Origin: Myxococcaceae bacterium
GTDB taxonomy: Bacteria; Myxococcota; Myxococcia; Myxococcales; Myxococcaceae
Length of the DNA stretch: 53,486 nucleotides
NCBI GenBank assembly: GCA_016793095.1
Contig: JAEUJQ010000063.1
Location: forward strand, 1 to 53,486
Direction: 5' to 3'
Positions 17,359 to 26,287 of the stretch are shown here, piece after piece (positions within the stretch are counted from its first letter, which is position 1; every line of letters starts with the position of its first letter). The notes beneath the pieces were generated by a model. It was given only the letters and a program-made list of their open reading frames with translations, was not told where the DNA came from and did not search any database. A program made the translations under genes and the position numbers.

Positions 17359-19061
17359 AGTTTCAGGACCTTCTTGGTGAGCTGGCCCGGCTTGATGTCC
17401 ACCTCGATGGTGAGGTTGATCTTCTCCTGATCGTTGCTCAGCTTCAGTTGGTGTCGTCCAGCCGGCAGGGGGATCTGGAGCAGCGGCGTGTCTCCCAGCG
17501 CCTTGCCACCGAGCGAGACATGGGTCCACGGCTCAGTCTGAAGCGAGAGCTTGCCGACCGCGGGTTCGGCTTTCCGGATCGGCGGGTCCCGTTGAACGAC
17601 CTCGGTCACCCCCGCATCGGCAGGCGCGGTCGCAGGCTCCTGGGAGGGAAGGGCAGGGAGCGACAGCATCATCATCAAGCTCTCGCCTTCTGCCTTCACC
17701 GCGATGGTCTTCGTCACGCGGGAGCGTCCGGGCAGAGAGGCGGCGATGAGGTGTTCGCCCGGCTTCGACTCCGAGAGCGTGACTGGGGCAACTCCGGCGG
17801 GTCTCCCATCGAGGGTGATCTCCGCGCCTGGTGGATCCGTCTCGACCACGATGGACGCGGGGATCCGGGTTGGCTCGACCTGGTGGACGACGGTCTCAGG
17901 CTCCTCGAGGAGACTGCGGACTCCCGAAGCGATGGCCAGACCCAGCAGCGCGACGACCGCGCCGATCGCGAGCCAGCGAGTCCGTCGGGACAGATCGGTC
18001 TGCCCCGGCATCGTGCGGTTGGTCGTGGGCTTGAGCGTCTCGCTCACCTGGCTCGTCGTCGCGACGCCGCGCGCTGCGTTCTCGATCAACGCCTTCCGCT
18101 CGGCGATCCGGTTCGCGAACAGTCCCTGCATCATCGCGCCGAGGTCGGCGGTCGTCGGGCCACCCCCGCGCGTCGACAGCCACTCTTCGAGCGCTGCCTT
18201 GAAGCTCGCTGCGTCGGGCCACCGCTCGTCCGGATCCTTCTCGAGCGCCTTCGCGACGATCGCAGAGAGCGCCTTCGGGACCTTGTGATTGGCCTCGTGT
18301 GCGGTCGCGATGGGCGTGTCGTCGATGAGCGAGCGGAGGATCGCTACCGTGTCGTCGGTCGCGTACAGCCGCCGGTGGGTCAGCAGCTCCCAGAGCACGA
18401 CGCCCGTGGCGAACACATCAGCGCGTGCGTCGAGCTCGAGGTCGCCGCGCGCCTGCTCCGGCGCCATGTAGGCGTACTTGCCCTTGAGCTGATTGCCCTG
18501 AGTCTGCGTCGCCCGGTTGGCTGCCCGCGCGATGCCGAAGTCGACGAGCTTCACCTGCCCGTCCCACGTGAGGATGATGTTCTGCGGGCTGACGTCCCGG
18601 TGCACGACATGCAACGGGCGCCCATCGACGCCGGTGCGGGTGTGGGCGTGCGCGAGCCCGTCGAGGGCGCTCACGATCAGCTTGACGGCCATCTCGAGGC
18701 TGAGCGGCTTGCCTGCCTTGAGGGCGGTCCGCACGATGGTCGCGAGATGCTCCCCCGCGAGGTACTCCATCGCGATGTAGTAGGCGCCCGCGTGCTCGCC
18801 GAGATCGAACACCTGCACGATGTTCGGGTGCGTGAGCTGGACGATGATTCGCGCCTCGTCGAGGAACATCTCGACGAACGACTCGTCGGCCGACAGGGAC
18901 TCGATGATGCGCTTGATCACGACGATGCGCTCGAAGCCCTTGATCCCTGACTGCCGCGCGAGCCAGATCTCGGCCATGCCCCCCGTCGCCAGCTTCGCGA
19001 GCAGGGAGTAGTTCCCGATCATGGCTCCAGGCGCCCACACGGCGCCGACGCTGGTCTCCAT
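17355..19061 (-). CDS. Ser/Thr protein kinase with PEGA domains
   Basis: The protein has 568 residues. An N-terminal Hanks-type kinase domain (about 15-285) has all key residues: glycine loop LATGGMAEIWLA, lysine VVIKRI, catalytic loop VHRDVSPQN, VDFGIAR and MAPEQARG. A juxtamembrane linker leads to one membrane segment near 359-382 (LAIGAVVALLGLAIASG). Outside the membrane are a PEGA domain (about 400-455, ETDPPGAEITLDGRPAG) and a second PEGA-like unit at the C-terminus. PEGA domains are thought to bind envelope polymers or proteins. The start at 19061 is the nearest plausible ATG; another lies at 19079. The gene overlaps the downstream lipoprotein by GTGA, so a kinase and a secreted lipoprotein are made together. 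Confidence 0.9.
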   Translation of the reverse strand: METSVGAVWAPGAMIGNYSLLAKLATGGMAEIWLARQSGIKGFERIVVIKRIIESLSADESFVEMFLDEARIIVQLTHPNIVQVFDLGEHAGAYYIAMEYLAGEHLATIVRTALKAGKPLSLEMAVKLIVSALDGLAHAHTRTGVDGRPLHVVHRDVSPQNIILTWDGQVKLVDFGIARAANRATQTQGNQLKGKYAYMAPEQARGDLELDARADVFATGVVLWELLTHRRLYATDDTVAILRSLIDDTPIATAHEANHKVPKALSAIVAKALEKDPDERWPDAASFKAALEEWLSTRGGGPTTADLGAMMQGLFANRIAERKALIENAARGVATTSQVSETLKPTTNRTMPGQTDLSRRTRWLAIGAVVALLGLAIASGVRSLLEEPETVVHQVEPTRIPASIVVETDPPGAEITLDGRPAGVAPVTLSESKPGEHLIAASLPGRSRVTKTIAVKAEGESLMMMLSLPALPSQEPATAPADAGVTEVVQRDPPIRKAEPAVGKLSLQTEPWTHVSLGGKALGDTPLLQIPLPAGRHQLKLSNDQEKINLTIEVDIKPGQLTKKVLKL

Positions 19062-19134
19062 CTCGCTTGAACTATGCATCACCGGGAGCGCCGCTCGGAG
19101 CCGATTCGCCGACGCCGCGTCGGGTGCGCTCTGG

Positions 19135-19140
19135 TACGCT
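19135..19140 (+). promoter_or_regulatory. Possible -10 box of the TPR gene
   Basis: TACGCT, 6 nt before the GTG at 19147. No convincing -35 box and no Shine-Dalgarno were found. Confidence 0.3.
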
Positions 19141-19146
19141 CGAGGC

Positions 19147-20274
19147 GTGTCAGCCATCGCCCGCGTCAGTCTGGTGGTGTGGCTTCTCCTGCCGCTGCTC
19201 GCCGTCGCCGCCGACGTTCGGGCGCTGGTCGCGAAGGCGGAAGAGGCCATGCAGTCGCTCGAGTACGGCGACGCCGTGAAGGCGCTCGAGGCAGCGCGCA
19301 AGGAGCCCAACACGCCCCGCGACGTCGTCCTCAGGGTGCTCGAGCTGCAGGGGGTCGCCTACGCCTCGCTGGGCCAGGAAGCGAAGGCGCTCAAGGCCTT
19401 TCAGAGCTGGCTCGCCCTCGCGCCTGACGCGAAGCTGAGCGGCAACCAGCCGCCGAAGGTGACGACGGTCTTCTTCGAGGCGCGCAGCTTCGTGAGCCAG
19501 AAGGGCAGCGTGACGCTCAAGCCCTCGAGCACGCGGGGCAGCGGCGGGGTGAAAGACGTGCGGGTCGAGGTCGCGAACGATCCCCTGAAGCTGGTGAAGG
19601 AGATCCGGTTCTTCCTCGTCATCGACGGCTCGCAGCGGCAGGTCGACGTGGCGGTGGCCGGCGGAGGGGCGGTCGCTGCCGCCGGCGCGCAACGCGTCGA
19701 GTGGTGGGCCCTCGCGCTCGGCGAGAAGAAGGCCGGGCTCCTCGAGGCGGGCAGTGGAGACAAGCCGATGGTCGAGGGGACGGCGCCCGTGGCGCGCGTC
19801 GAGCCTCCCGTGAAGCCCGACCCGAAGCCTGACCCGAAGCCTGACGTGAAGTCCGACGTGAAGCCTGCCGCAAAGCCCGACGACGCACCGCCCCCACCGC
19901 CGCCGCTCGTCGAGGTCCGCGAGTCCGTGCCTTCGCGGCCGATGTCGACGCTCCGGATCGCCGGGCTGGTGGCCGGAGGGGCAGGCGCTGTGGCGGTCGG
20001 CGTGGGGTCGATCTTCGGAGTGATGGCGGCGGGGACCAGCGCGCGCGTGGCCAGTGCCGAGCGTGACGCCGCCGGGCGGATCACCGGCCTGACGCGCGCC
20101 GAGGCGCTCGCGCTCGACGCCCAGCAGCGCACCCAGGCGACGCTCGCCAATGTGTTGTGGATCAGCGGCGCAGCCCTGGTGGGGACCGGCGCGCTGCTGT
20201 TCTTCCTCGGGGCTGACAGCCCGGTCGCGGTGGCTCCGTCCGGGACCGGCTTCAGCGTCTTCGGCAGGTTCTGA
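19147..20274 (+). CDS. Signal-peptide protein with TPR-like helices and C-terminal membrane hairpin
   Basis: The protein has 375 residues. The GTG at 19147 gives a signal peptide, VSAIARVSLVVWLLLPLLAV followed by AADV. Residues 22-95 are helical and TPR-like (AEEAMQSLEYGDAVKALEAA, then GVAYASLGQEAKALKAFQSW). A beta-rich segment follows (about 105-200), then a Pro/Lys linker with repeated KPDPKPDPK-type units (218-245). Two hydrophobic segments near 270-295 and 335-358 (IAGLVAGGAGAVAVGVGSIF and VLWISGAALVGTGALLFFLG) form a hairpin anchor. This layout is frequent in myxobacterial genes beside Ser/Thr kinases. It is divergent from the PEGA kinase with about 85 bp between them, so a shared control region is possible. 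The precise role is unknown. Confidence 0.75.
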   Translation: MSAIARVSLVVWLLLPLLAVAADVRALVAKAEEAMQSLEYGDAVKALEAARKEPNTPRDVVLRVLELQGVAYASLGQEAKALKAFQSWLALAPDAKLSGNQPPKVTTVFFEARSFVSQKGSVTLKPSSTRGSGGVKDVRVEVANDPLKLVKEIRFFLVIDGSQRQVDVAVAGGGAVAAAGAQRVEWWALALGEKKAGLLEAGSGDKPMVEGTAPVARVEPPVKPDPKPDPKPDVKSDVKPAAKPDDAPPPPPPLVEVRESVPSRPMSTLRIAGLVAGGAGAVAVGVGSIFGVMAAGTSARVASAERDAAGRITGLTRAEALALDAQQRTQATLANVLWISGAALVGTGALLFFLGADSPVAVAPSGTGFSVFGRF

Positions 20275-20283
20275 TCGACCTGC

Positions 20284-21405
20284 TCACTTACCCTCGATGG
20301 CCTTCTCGATGGGCACCCAGGGGTAGCCGAGATCGCGGGCGACGGCCTCGTAGGTCACGTGACCGCCGTAGGTGTTGAGGCCCTTCGCGAGCGCCGGGTC
20401 GGCCTTGATCGCGGCGATCAGACCCTGGTCGGCGATCTTCCGACCGTAGGGACGGGTCGCGTTGGTGAGGGCGAACGTCGACGTCATCGGGACCGCGCCG
20501 GGCATGTTGGCCACGCCGTAGTGAATGACGCCGGACACCTCGTAGGTCGGGTTGTCGTGGGTGGTGGCCTTGATGGTCTCGATGCAGCCGCCCTGATCGA
20601 CCGCGACATCGACGACGACGGAGCCCTTCGACATCTCCTTGATGAGCTCCGCCGAGACGAGCTTCGGAGCTTTCGCGCCGGTGATCAGCACCGCGCCGAC
20701 CACGAGATCCGACTCACGGACCGTCCGTGTGATGTTCTCGGAGTCGCTCATCAACGTGCGCAGGCGCCCCTGGAAGATGTCGTCGAGGTAGGTGAGGCGG
20801 TCGAGGTTGACGTCGAGCAGGGTGACCTCGGCGCCCATGCCGAGCGCCACCTTCGCCGCGCAGGTTCCGACGACGCCGCCGCCGATGATGGTGACCTTGC
20901 ACGGCCGCACGCCCGGCACGCCGCCGAGGAGAATGCCCTTGCCGCCGTGGGCCTTCTCGAGGCTCGTCGCGCCGACCTGGATCGACATCTTCCCTGCGAC
21001 CTCGGACATCGGCTTGAGCAGCGGCAGCGAGCCGTCCTCGGGCTGAATCGTCTCGTAGGCGACCGCGGCGATCTTCTTCTTCACCAGCACCTTCGCGAGC
21101 TCGGGCACGGCCGCGAGGTGGAAGTAGGTGTAGATGATCTGCCCTTCCTGCATGCGATCGTACTCGGGCTGGATCGGCTCCTTCACCTTGACGATCATCT
21201 GCGCGCGCTTCCAGACCTCGTCGGCGCTGGCGAGCAGCTTCGCGCCGACCCGCTCGTACTCGGCGTCCAGAATGCCGGCGCCCTCACCGGCGGACTTCTC
21301 AACGAAGACCTCGTGGCCAGCGGTGACGTAGGCCCTGGCGATGGCCGGCGTCATGCCGACGCGGTACTCACGGGTTTTGATCTCCTTGGGGACTCCGACG
21401 ATCAC
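20284..21405 (-). CDS. ald: Alanine dehydrogenase
   Basis: The protein has 373 residues, the standard length. It interconverts L-alanine and pyruvate with NAD+ and ammonia in the cytosol. Family marks are the N-terminal [20 protein letters not shown] (Arg15 for substrate), Lys in VKVKEP near 74, His in [10 protein letters not shown] near 96, and the NAD-binding glycine motif [19 protein letters not shown] near 173-190 followed by LLDVNLDRL. The GTG start at 21405 is preceded by GGAGG 6 nt upstream, a clear Shine-Dalgarno, unlike most other first genes here. It is convergent with the TPR gene (9-bp gap). In myxobacteria Ald is linked to development and amino-acid catabolism, but nothing local shows such control. 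Confidence 0.96.
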   Translation of the reverse strand: MIVGVPKEIKTREYRVGMTPAIARAYVTAGHEVFVEKSAGEGAGILDAEYERVGAKLLASADEVWKRAQMIVKVKEPIQPEYDRMQEGQIIYTYFHLAAVPELAKVLVKKKIAAVAYETIQPEDGSLPLLKPMSEVAGKMSIQVGATSLEKAHGGKGILLGGVPGVRPCKVTIIGGGVVGTCAAKVALGMGAEVTLLDVNLDRLTYLDDIFQGRLRTLMSDSENITRTVRESDLVVGAVLITGAKAPKLVSAELIKEMSKGSVVVDVAVDQGGCIETIKATTHDNPTYEVSGVIHYGVANMPGAVPMTSTFALTNATRPYGRKIADQGLIAAIKADPALAKGLNTYGGHVTYEAVARDLGYPWVPIEKAIEGK

Positions 21406-21491
21406 ACGCGCCTCCGGGTAGGAAAGTGGAGCGCCTTGTCGGAGAGAACCATCACGGAGTCAATGGGACTCGCCTGACGCGTCGCGACAGC

Positions 21492-24400
21492 TCACGGCAC
21501 GTTCGCGCTGCCCGGCGTCGGCGTGGTGGACAGCGCCCAGTCCGTCGCTGCGTTGTCGGTGTCGGTGCCGTTGGGCAGCCGGCAGAGCGAGCCGTTCACC
21601 GTGTTGCTGTCGGCCAGCGATGACGGCATGCCCTCGACGAGCGTCGTCGGGCCGGGAATGCCCATGATCGAGGCGTTGGTGAGGCTGCCCTCGTAGGACA
21701 GACGATCGATGATGGTGTTCGTCGCGCTGTCGAGCAGCACCACCCCGTCGGGCGCTCCGTTCTGCACGTTGTCGCCAGCCATCCACCCCATCGGCGTGAG
21801 CCGCGCGCCGCCGAGCAGCGAGAGGTTCGCGTTCGTGATCACGAGGTACCCGTTGGCGGGGAGGCTGCCTGCGGACGCGAGGGGAACCCGCAGGTACTCG
21901 GCGCCGTTGGCGCCGTTGACGAGCACCAGCACGAGGGTGCTGAGCGAGATGGGGCCCGGCGTGCTGTTGTAGAGCTCGATGAACTCGTTCGGGTCGCCCG
22001 TGCCCGGGTTGTCGTAGTCGACCTCGTTGATCACCAGCCCGCCGCCCGTCTGCGTCGTCACTGTCGCGGAGCCCGTCGTGCCCAGCGTCGCGCTGACGGT
22101 GGCGGACGGGGCGCTGCCATTGTTGAGGTAGGTGAACGTTGCCGAGCGCTGGCCGGCGAGCACCGAGACGGTGGCGGGCAGCGTGCCGGCTGTGGGCGGC
22201 ATCAGGCTGAGGCCGATCATCGCCCCCGCCGGCCCGGCGGGAATGTCGAGGGTCACCGTGAAGACGACGCTGCCTCCGGGAGACACGGCGGGCATCGGCG
22301 GCGTGAGCGAGGCGACCGTGCGCGGCTCGGTCGGCGTGATCGCCCTGACCGTCGCGGTGGGCATGCCCATGCCAGGGGCCGCGGTCAGCGTCGAGGTGCC
22401 GGCGTCGCTCGAGCTGACCAGCACCACCGCCGACGTCTGGCCCTGCGCCACCGTGACGCCGCCGTTCTCGACGGAGATCGCGGCGGCGTTGGACGAGCTG
22501 ATCGGCACGAAGGTGTTCATCAGCGCCGGTCCGGTGAGGGTGATCGTGAGCGGCAGCGGGAAGGTGGGGGCGGCCGTGAGCTGTCCGGCGTTCGTGAAGG
22601 CGTCTGGCCCGAACGAGAAGATCGTGGGCGCGCCGGTCGCGAGATCCGCCATTCCGCGAGGGTTCAAGGTCGAGGCGTTCGACCGCCAGGCGAGCACGCC
22701 CGTGATCGCCGTGAAGGTCTGGGTGACCATCGGCATGGGCGAGAGCCCAGCCACCAGGGTGCCGACGGTGATCGAGTCCATGCCGGCGGTGGCGGTGAAG
22801 CTCGTGATGCCGTTGACCGCCGTGACGGTGTTCGGGCCGATGGTGACGAGCACGCCCTCGAGGGCGGCCGCGCGCGTGCCCCCCGTGGTGATCTCGCCGA
22901 TGGTAGCGAGCGTGGAGGCGGGCGGCGCCTCGACCGTGCTGCTCGTGATCTGCGCCGAGCCGAGGTTCGCGAGCACGATGGCGCCGAAGAGATCGGTCAC
23001 CTGGCCATCGACGGCGACCCGGTTGCCGACCGCGACGCTCGAGAGGATGGCGGCCCCCGCACCCGTCTGGATGAAGAGGCCCGAGCGATCGGCGCCGGCG
23101 TACTGCGCGTCTCCGGGCTTCACCTGCACGAAGAAGCCGGTCGACGTCTTCGCCGTGACGAGCAGGTTGTCGAGCGCGACGGTGGACGACAGAGGAAACG
23201 TGCCGTCCTTGACGGCGTAGACGGTGCCCGGGCACGAGGACAGCCCGGGGTTGGCGTTCATCGGGCAGGGGTCGCACGCGTCGCCCTTGCCGTCGAGGTC
23301 GCCGTCGGCCTGGGTGGGGTTGGCGACGAGGGGGCAGTTGTCGAGCGCGTTGGCGACGCCGTCGCCGTCGCGATCGCTCGGCGTGGGCGCGGTACAGTTC
23401 GTCGTGTTCGGCGCGAGCGGGCAGACGTCGCAGGCGTCGGGCACCGAGTCCATGTCGGCGTCGGGGTGCACGCCGTTGTCGACGGGACGCAGCGGGTTGA
23501 AGACGGTGGGGCAGGCATCCATCGCGTCTGGCAGGTTGTCGCCGTCGGCGTCCGTCGGGGAGATCGCGCCGGTGTAGATCGTCGAGCCGTTGACGGCCTG
23601 CGCGCGGCTCGGCGTACAGGTGGGCTCGAGCGTGGGCGCGCCGCACTCGAAGGCGGGCAGGGCGGCCATGCCGGCGGCGGTCTGGGCCTGGCTGTACGTG
23701 ACGCTCGTCTCTGCCACGAGGCAGATGGCGCGCGCACGACCGCAGACGTCGAGCGGCTCGCACCCCGACAGCCGCAGGCTCGAGATGAGCGACGCGTCGC
23801 CGTACAGCGCGATGCTGCCGCGCATCACCAGGGCCACGTCCTGGGGTTGGGCAGCGATCACAGCGCGGTACCCCGTGCGGGCCCGGCCGTCGAAGATGGT
23901 GAGATCGGCGACCCGGCCGGGTGCGAGCACGCCGAGCGAGGCGCCGACGCCGGCGACCTCGGCCGCGTTCGACGTGACGGCGCGGAAGAGCTGCTCGTCG
24001 GTGAGGGCGTTGCCGAAGTAGACGCTGTTCAGCCGGTCGGCGCAGGCGAGCTCGCGCAGCAGGTTGGTCGAGCCCGAGACGACCCAGTCGGTGCCGAGCG
24101 CCACGCGGACGCCGAGGCGCTGCGCGAGCGGAATGGGCGTGGTGTTGCCGTACAGCGCGACATTCGAGCGCGGCGACCAGATGAGCGAGGTGTCGCTTAC
24201 CGCCATCTGCGAGAGTTGCCCCGCGCTCAGCGCCGTCGCGAAGGCGAAGGCCGTCTTCTGGCCCAGCAGGTCGTTCGAGACGCCGGGCGGCGTCGTGTCG
24301 AACGTGGCCGACGACATGCAGCGGTACTCGTTGAGGGCGAAGCGATCGACGCCCTCGGCGGCGTGCGCGAGGTAGGCCGAGTTGGCCGCGAAGGACGCCG

Positions 24401-25385
24401 CCGTGTCGGCCGTTCCGCCGTAGTTGCAGTCACCAGTGCGCTGCACGCCCGCCGCGTCCCCGAGGGGGAAGGGCGACGTCAGGGCGACCTGGCCAGAGGC
24501 ACCCTCGCGCAGCGTGCTGACGTCGAGGTTGCGCGTGAGGCCGGCCACGCCCGGGCCACCCAGGGTGCTGGTCGTGCCCGCCAGCACCGCCCGCAGCTCG
24601 CTCCAGCGCACGGCCTCGGTAGCCCCCGCCGTCGCCATGAGTGGCGTGTGCATGTTGGCGCCGGTGCGCCAGTCGTGGCGGTGCTCGTAGCGTTCACCCG
24701 TCTCGGCTCGCGGCGCGTTGGCGCCGAAGTTGTGGTGCACGTGTGCGTCGATGAGCCCCGGCGAGATCACGCCAGCGGGGCACGCGATCACGAGCTGGCC
24801 GCCGTCGGCGCAGGTGGTGCCGACGCACGAGATGAGGCCTCCTGGCTCGAGCGCGACCTGACCATTGAGGAGCGGTCCGGTCGGCGTGAGGACGGTGCCG
24901 GTGATGAGCCGGCGCGCGCCCGAGCCCGAGATCGTGCAGAGCGGAGCGGTGCCGGCGTCCGGCGCTCCCGCGTCCGTCGCGGAGCCGCCCGCCGTCGACC
25001 CGCCCCCCGCGCCACCGGCCGACGAGCCACCCGCCGTCGAGCCACCGGCCGTCGAGCCACCCGCCGTCGAGCCACCCGCCGTCGAGCCACCCGCCGTCGA
25101 GCCGCCCGCCGTGGAGCCGCCCGCAGCGGAGCCGCCCGCCGCGGAGCCGCCCGCCGTGGAGCCGCCTGCGGTGGAGCCGCCCGCCGTGGAGCCACCCGCC
25201 GTGGAGCCACCCGCCGTGGAGCCGCCTGCCATCGACCCACCAGCGCCGCCTCCCGACGAGCCTCCGCCCGCAGGCACTCCACCGGCGCTGCCTCCACTGG
25301 CACCTCCGTCGGGTGACGGCGTCGGGCCGGGGCACGCGAAGAACACCAACACGAGTGAAGCGGTCCACCAGGGAGCGAGGCGCAT
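21492..25385 (-). CDS. Giant lipoprotein: amidohydrolase + TSP3 repeats + lamin-tail domain
   Basis: The protein has 1297 residues from the ATG at 25385. The signal (MRLAPWWTASLVLVFFACPG) is a lipoprotein type. A GGSTA spacer covers about 45-130. Residues 165-500 are an amidohydrolase-superfamily domain: GLIDAHVHHNF carries the metal-binding HxH, ALGTDWVVSGS the conserved Asp, and LGVLAPGRVADLTIFDG the usual C-terminal strand. Thrombospondin type 3 calcium repeats follow (about 605-710; DxDxDxxPDxxDxCP). Next come OB-like and Ig-like beta domains (715-1110) and a lamin-tail domain (about 1115-1230; LVINEVDYDNPGTGDPNEFI). The enzyme is thus placed outside the cell, probably at the outer membrane. 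An upstream GTG adding 12 residues is possible. The substrate cannot be told. Confidence 0.85.
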   Translation of the reverse strand: MRLAPWWTASLVLVFFACPGPTPSPDGGASGGSAGGVPAGGGSSGGGAGGSMAGGSTAGGSTAGGSTAGGSTAGGSTAGGSAAGGSAAGGSTAGGSTAGGSTAGGSTAGGSTAGGSTAGGSSAGGAGGGSTAGGSATDAGAPDAGTAPLCTISGSGARRLITGTVLTPTGPLLNGQVALEPGGLISCVGTTCADGGQLVIACPAGVISPGLIDAHVHHNFGANAPRAETGERYEHRHDWRTGANMHTPLMATAGATEAVRWSELRAVLAGTTSTLGGPGVAGLTRNLDVSTLREGASGQVALTSPFPLGDAAGVQRTGDCNYGGTADTAASFAANSAYLAHAAEGVDRFALNEYRCMSSATFDTTPPGVSNDLLGQKTAFAFATALSAGQLSQMAVSDTSLIWSPRSNVALYGNTTPIPLAQRLGVRVALGTDWVVSGSTNLLRELACADRLNSVYFGNALTDEQLFRAVTSNAAEVAGVGASLGVLAPGRVADLTIFDGRARTGYRAVIAAQPQDVALVMRGSIALYGDASLISSLRLSGCEPLDVCGRARAICLVAETSVTYSQAQTAAGMAALPAFECGAPTLEPTCTPSRAQAVNGSTIYTGAISPTDADGDNLPDAMDACPTVFNPLRPVDNGVHPDADMDSVPDACDVCPLAPNTTNCTAPTPSDRDGDGVANALDNCPLVANPTQADGDLDGKGDACDPCPMNANPGLSSCPGTVYAVKDGTFPLSSTVALDNLLVTAKTSTGFFVQVKPGDAQYAGADRSGLFIQTGAGAAILSSVAVGNRVAVDGQVTDLFGAIVLANLGSAQITSSTVEAPPASTLATIGEITTGGTRAAALEGVLVTIGPNTVTAVNGITSFTATAGMDSITVGTLVAGLSPMPMVTQTFTAITGVLAWRSNASTLNPRGMADLATGAPTIFSFGPDAFTNAGQLTAAPTFPLPLTITLTGPALMNTFVPISSSNAAAISVENGGVTVAQGQTSAVVLVSSSDAGTSTLTAAPGMGMPTATVRAITPTEPRTVASLTPPMPAVSPGGSVVFTVTLDIPAGPAGAMIGLSLMPPTAGTLPATVSVLAGQRSATFTYLNNGSAPSATVSATLGTTGSATVTTQTGGGLVINEVDYDNPGTGDPNEFIELYNSTPGPISLSTLVLVLVNGANGAEYLRVPLASAGSLPANGYLVITNANLSLLGGARLTPMGWMAGDNVQNGAPDGVVLLDSATNTIIDRLSYEGSLTNASIMGIPGPTTLVEGMPSSLADSNTVNGSLCRLPNGTDTDNAATDWALSTTPTPGSANVP
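25000..25250. repeat. 15-bp coding minisatellite (second GGSTA array)
   Basis: About 15 tandem units with the same 15-bp consensus as the 14.8-15.4 kb array, encoding GGSTA (some GGSAA) on the minus strand. The two arrays are about 10 kb apart in the same orientation, so recombination between them would delete the DNA in between. Confidence 0.85.
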
Positions 25386-25448
25386 GAGGCCCTGTAGAGC
25401 GAAGTCACGTGGGGGCGCCATCGAGATCTGGACGACTCGCGACAGCGC

Positions 25449-26177
25449 TCAAGGCGCGAAGAGCGACAGCGAGCGCGAGAAGGCGCCCTGCCTCAGCTCG
25501 CCGAAGTCGAACAGCGCGTGGAGCAGCAGGCAGCGGTCTGAGGTGTCGGCCTCGGCGCAGCCGTCGTGCAGGCTGGACACCTCGGTGAGCGGCACGTTGG
25601 TGGTCGGGTCGGGCCGGTAGGCCTCGGACACGTAGCCGCCGTCGATGGACGGATGCGGGGACTCGTTGCGGTGGCAGACACCGCAGGTGGTGACGCCGGT
25701 GGGCCGCTGCACGTGCTCGAGGGGCGCAAGGTGGGGGAGGCGGGCCGCGACGGGGACCTCGAGCTCGCCCTTCAGCGTGCGCTTCGCCTCTGTCCACTCG
25801 GCGAACTCGATCAGCCTGGCGCCCGCCCCTTCGTGCGCGACCGAGACGACGAGGCCGGAGTTCAACAGGAAGACGCGAGGGCTTCGTCGGCCGGCGCCGG
25901 GCTGCGCGCTGATGGGGCTCAACGTCGCGACCGCGTCGAGGGGGCGGGGCAGGCTCGCGACGAAGCAGGGCGCCGACACGGGGAGGGGAAGGGCGTTGAG
26001 CCGATCGACCGCGCCGAAGATGGTGGTGACGGCGCCGCTCGACTGCAGGCTGCTGCACGCGCGAAGCGACTCGGCGGGGCCATGCAGGGGCCGAGGCACT
26101 CCCGCGTCGACAGGAGGCGACGACGGGCCGCCGCACGCAGCGAACACGAGGAGCAGGGCCCTGGGGAACCGAAGCAC
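25449..26177 (-). CDS. Lipoprotein with a single CxxCH heme-like motif
   Basis: The protein has 242 residues. The start is GTG and the signal ends in VFAAC (MLRFPRALLLVFAACGGPSS), a lipoprotein signal. The mature protein has a single CGVCH near residues 163-167, the covalent heme attachment motif of c-type cytochromes, with several Met and His residues nearby that could be the sixth ligand. Other cysteines (near 40, 70, 199 and 207) could form disulfides. Multi-heme proteins have more motifs, so this is either a mono-heme protein or a non-heme coincidence. It shares the strand with the giant amidohydrolase lipoprotein, 63 bp upstream of it. The function is unknown. Confidence 0.65.
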   Translation of the reverse strand: MLRFPRALLLVFAACGGPSSPPVDAGVPRPLHGPAESLRACSSLQSSGAVTTIFGAVDRLNALPLPVSAPCFVASLPRPLDAVATLSPISAQPGAGRRSPRVFLLNSGLVVSVAHEGAGARLIEFAEWTEAKRTLKGELEVPVAARLPHLAPLEHVQRPTGVTTCGVCHRNESPHPSIDGGYVSEAYRPDPTTNVPLTEVSSLHDGCAEADTSDRCLLLHALFDFGELRQGAFSRSLSLFAP

Positions 26178-26213
26178 GGCGCAAGATCAACCTTGCGCCT
26201 CGAGCTTCGCAAG

Positions 26214-26287
26214 CGGTCCCGGCGCGATTCGAACGCGCGACCCCTGGCTTCGGAGGCCAGTACTCTATCCAGCTGAGCTACGGGACC
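26214..26287 (-). tRNA. tRNA-Arg (anticodon CCG)
   Basis: On the minus strand the acceptor GGTCCCG pairs with CGGGACC. The D arm is GCTCAGCTGGATAGAGT. The anticodon stem is CTGGC/GCCAG with loop CTCCGAA, anticodon CCG, reading CGG. The T arm is GCGCGTTCGAATCGCGC. The CCA end is not encoded. The 5' ten bases overlap the end of the upstream protein gene. Confidence 0.96.

Noticed and set aside
24865-25620. Plus-strand open frame with PPAVEPP repeats
   Set aside because: Antisense shadow of the second GGSTA array; the minus strand carries a recognisable lipoprotein with domains.
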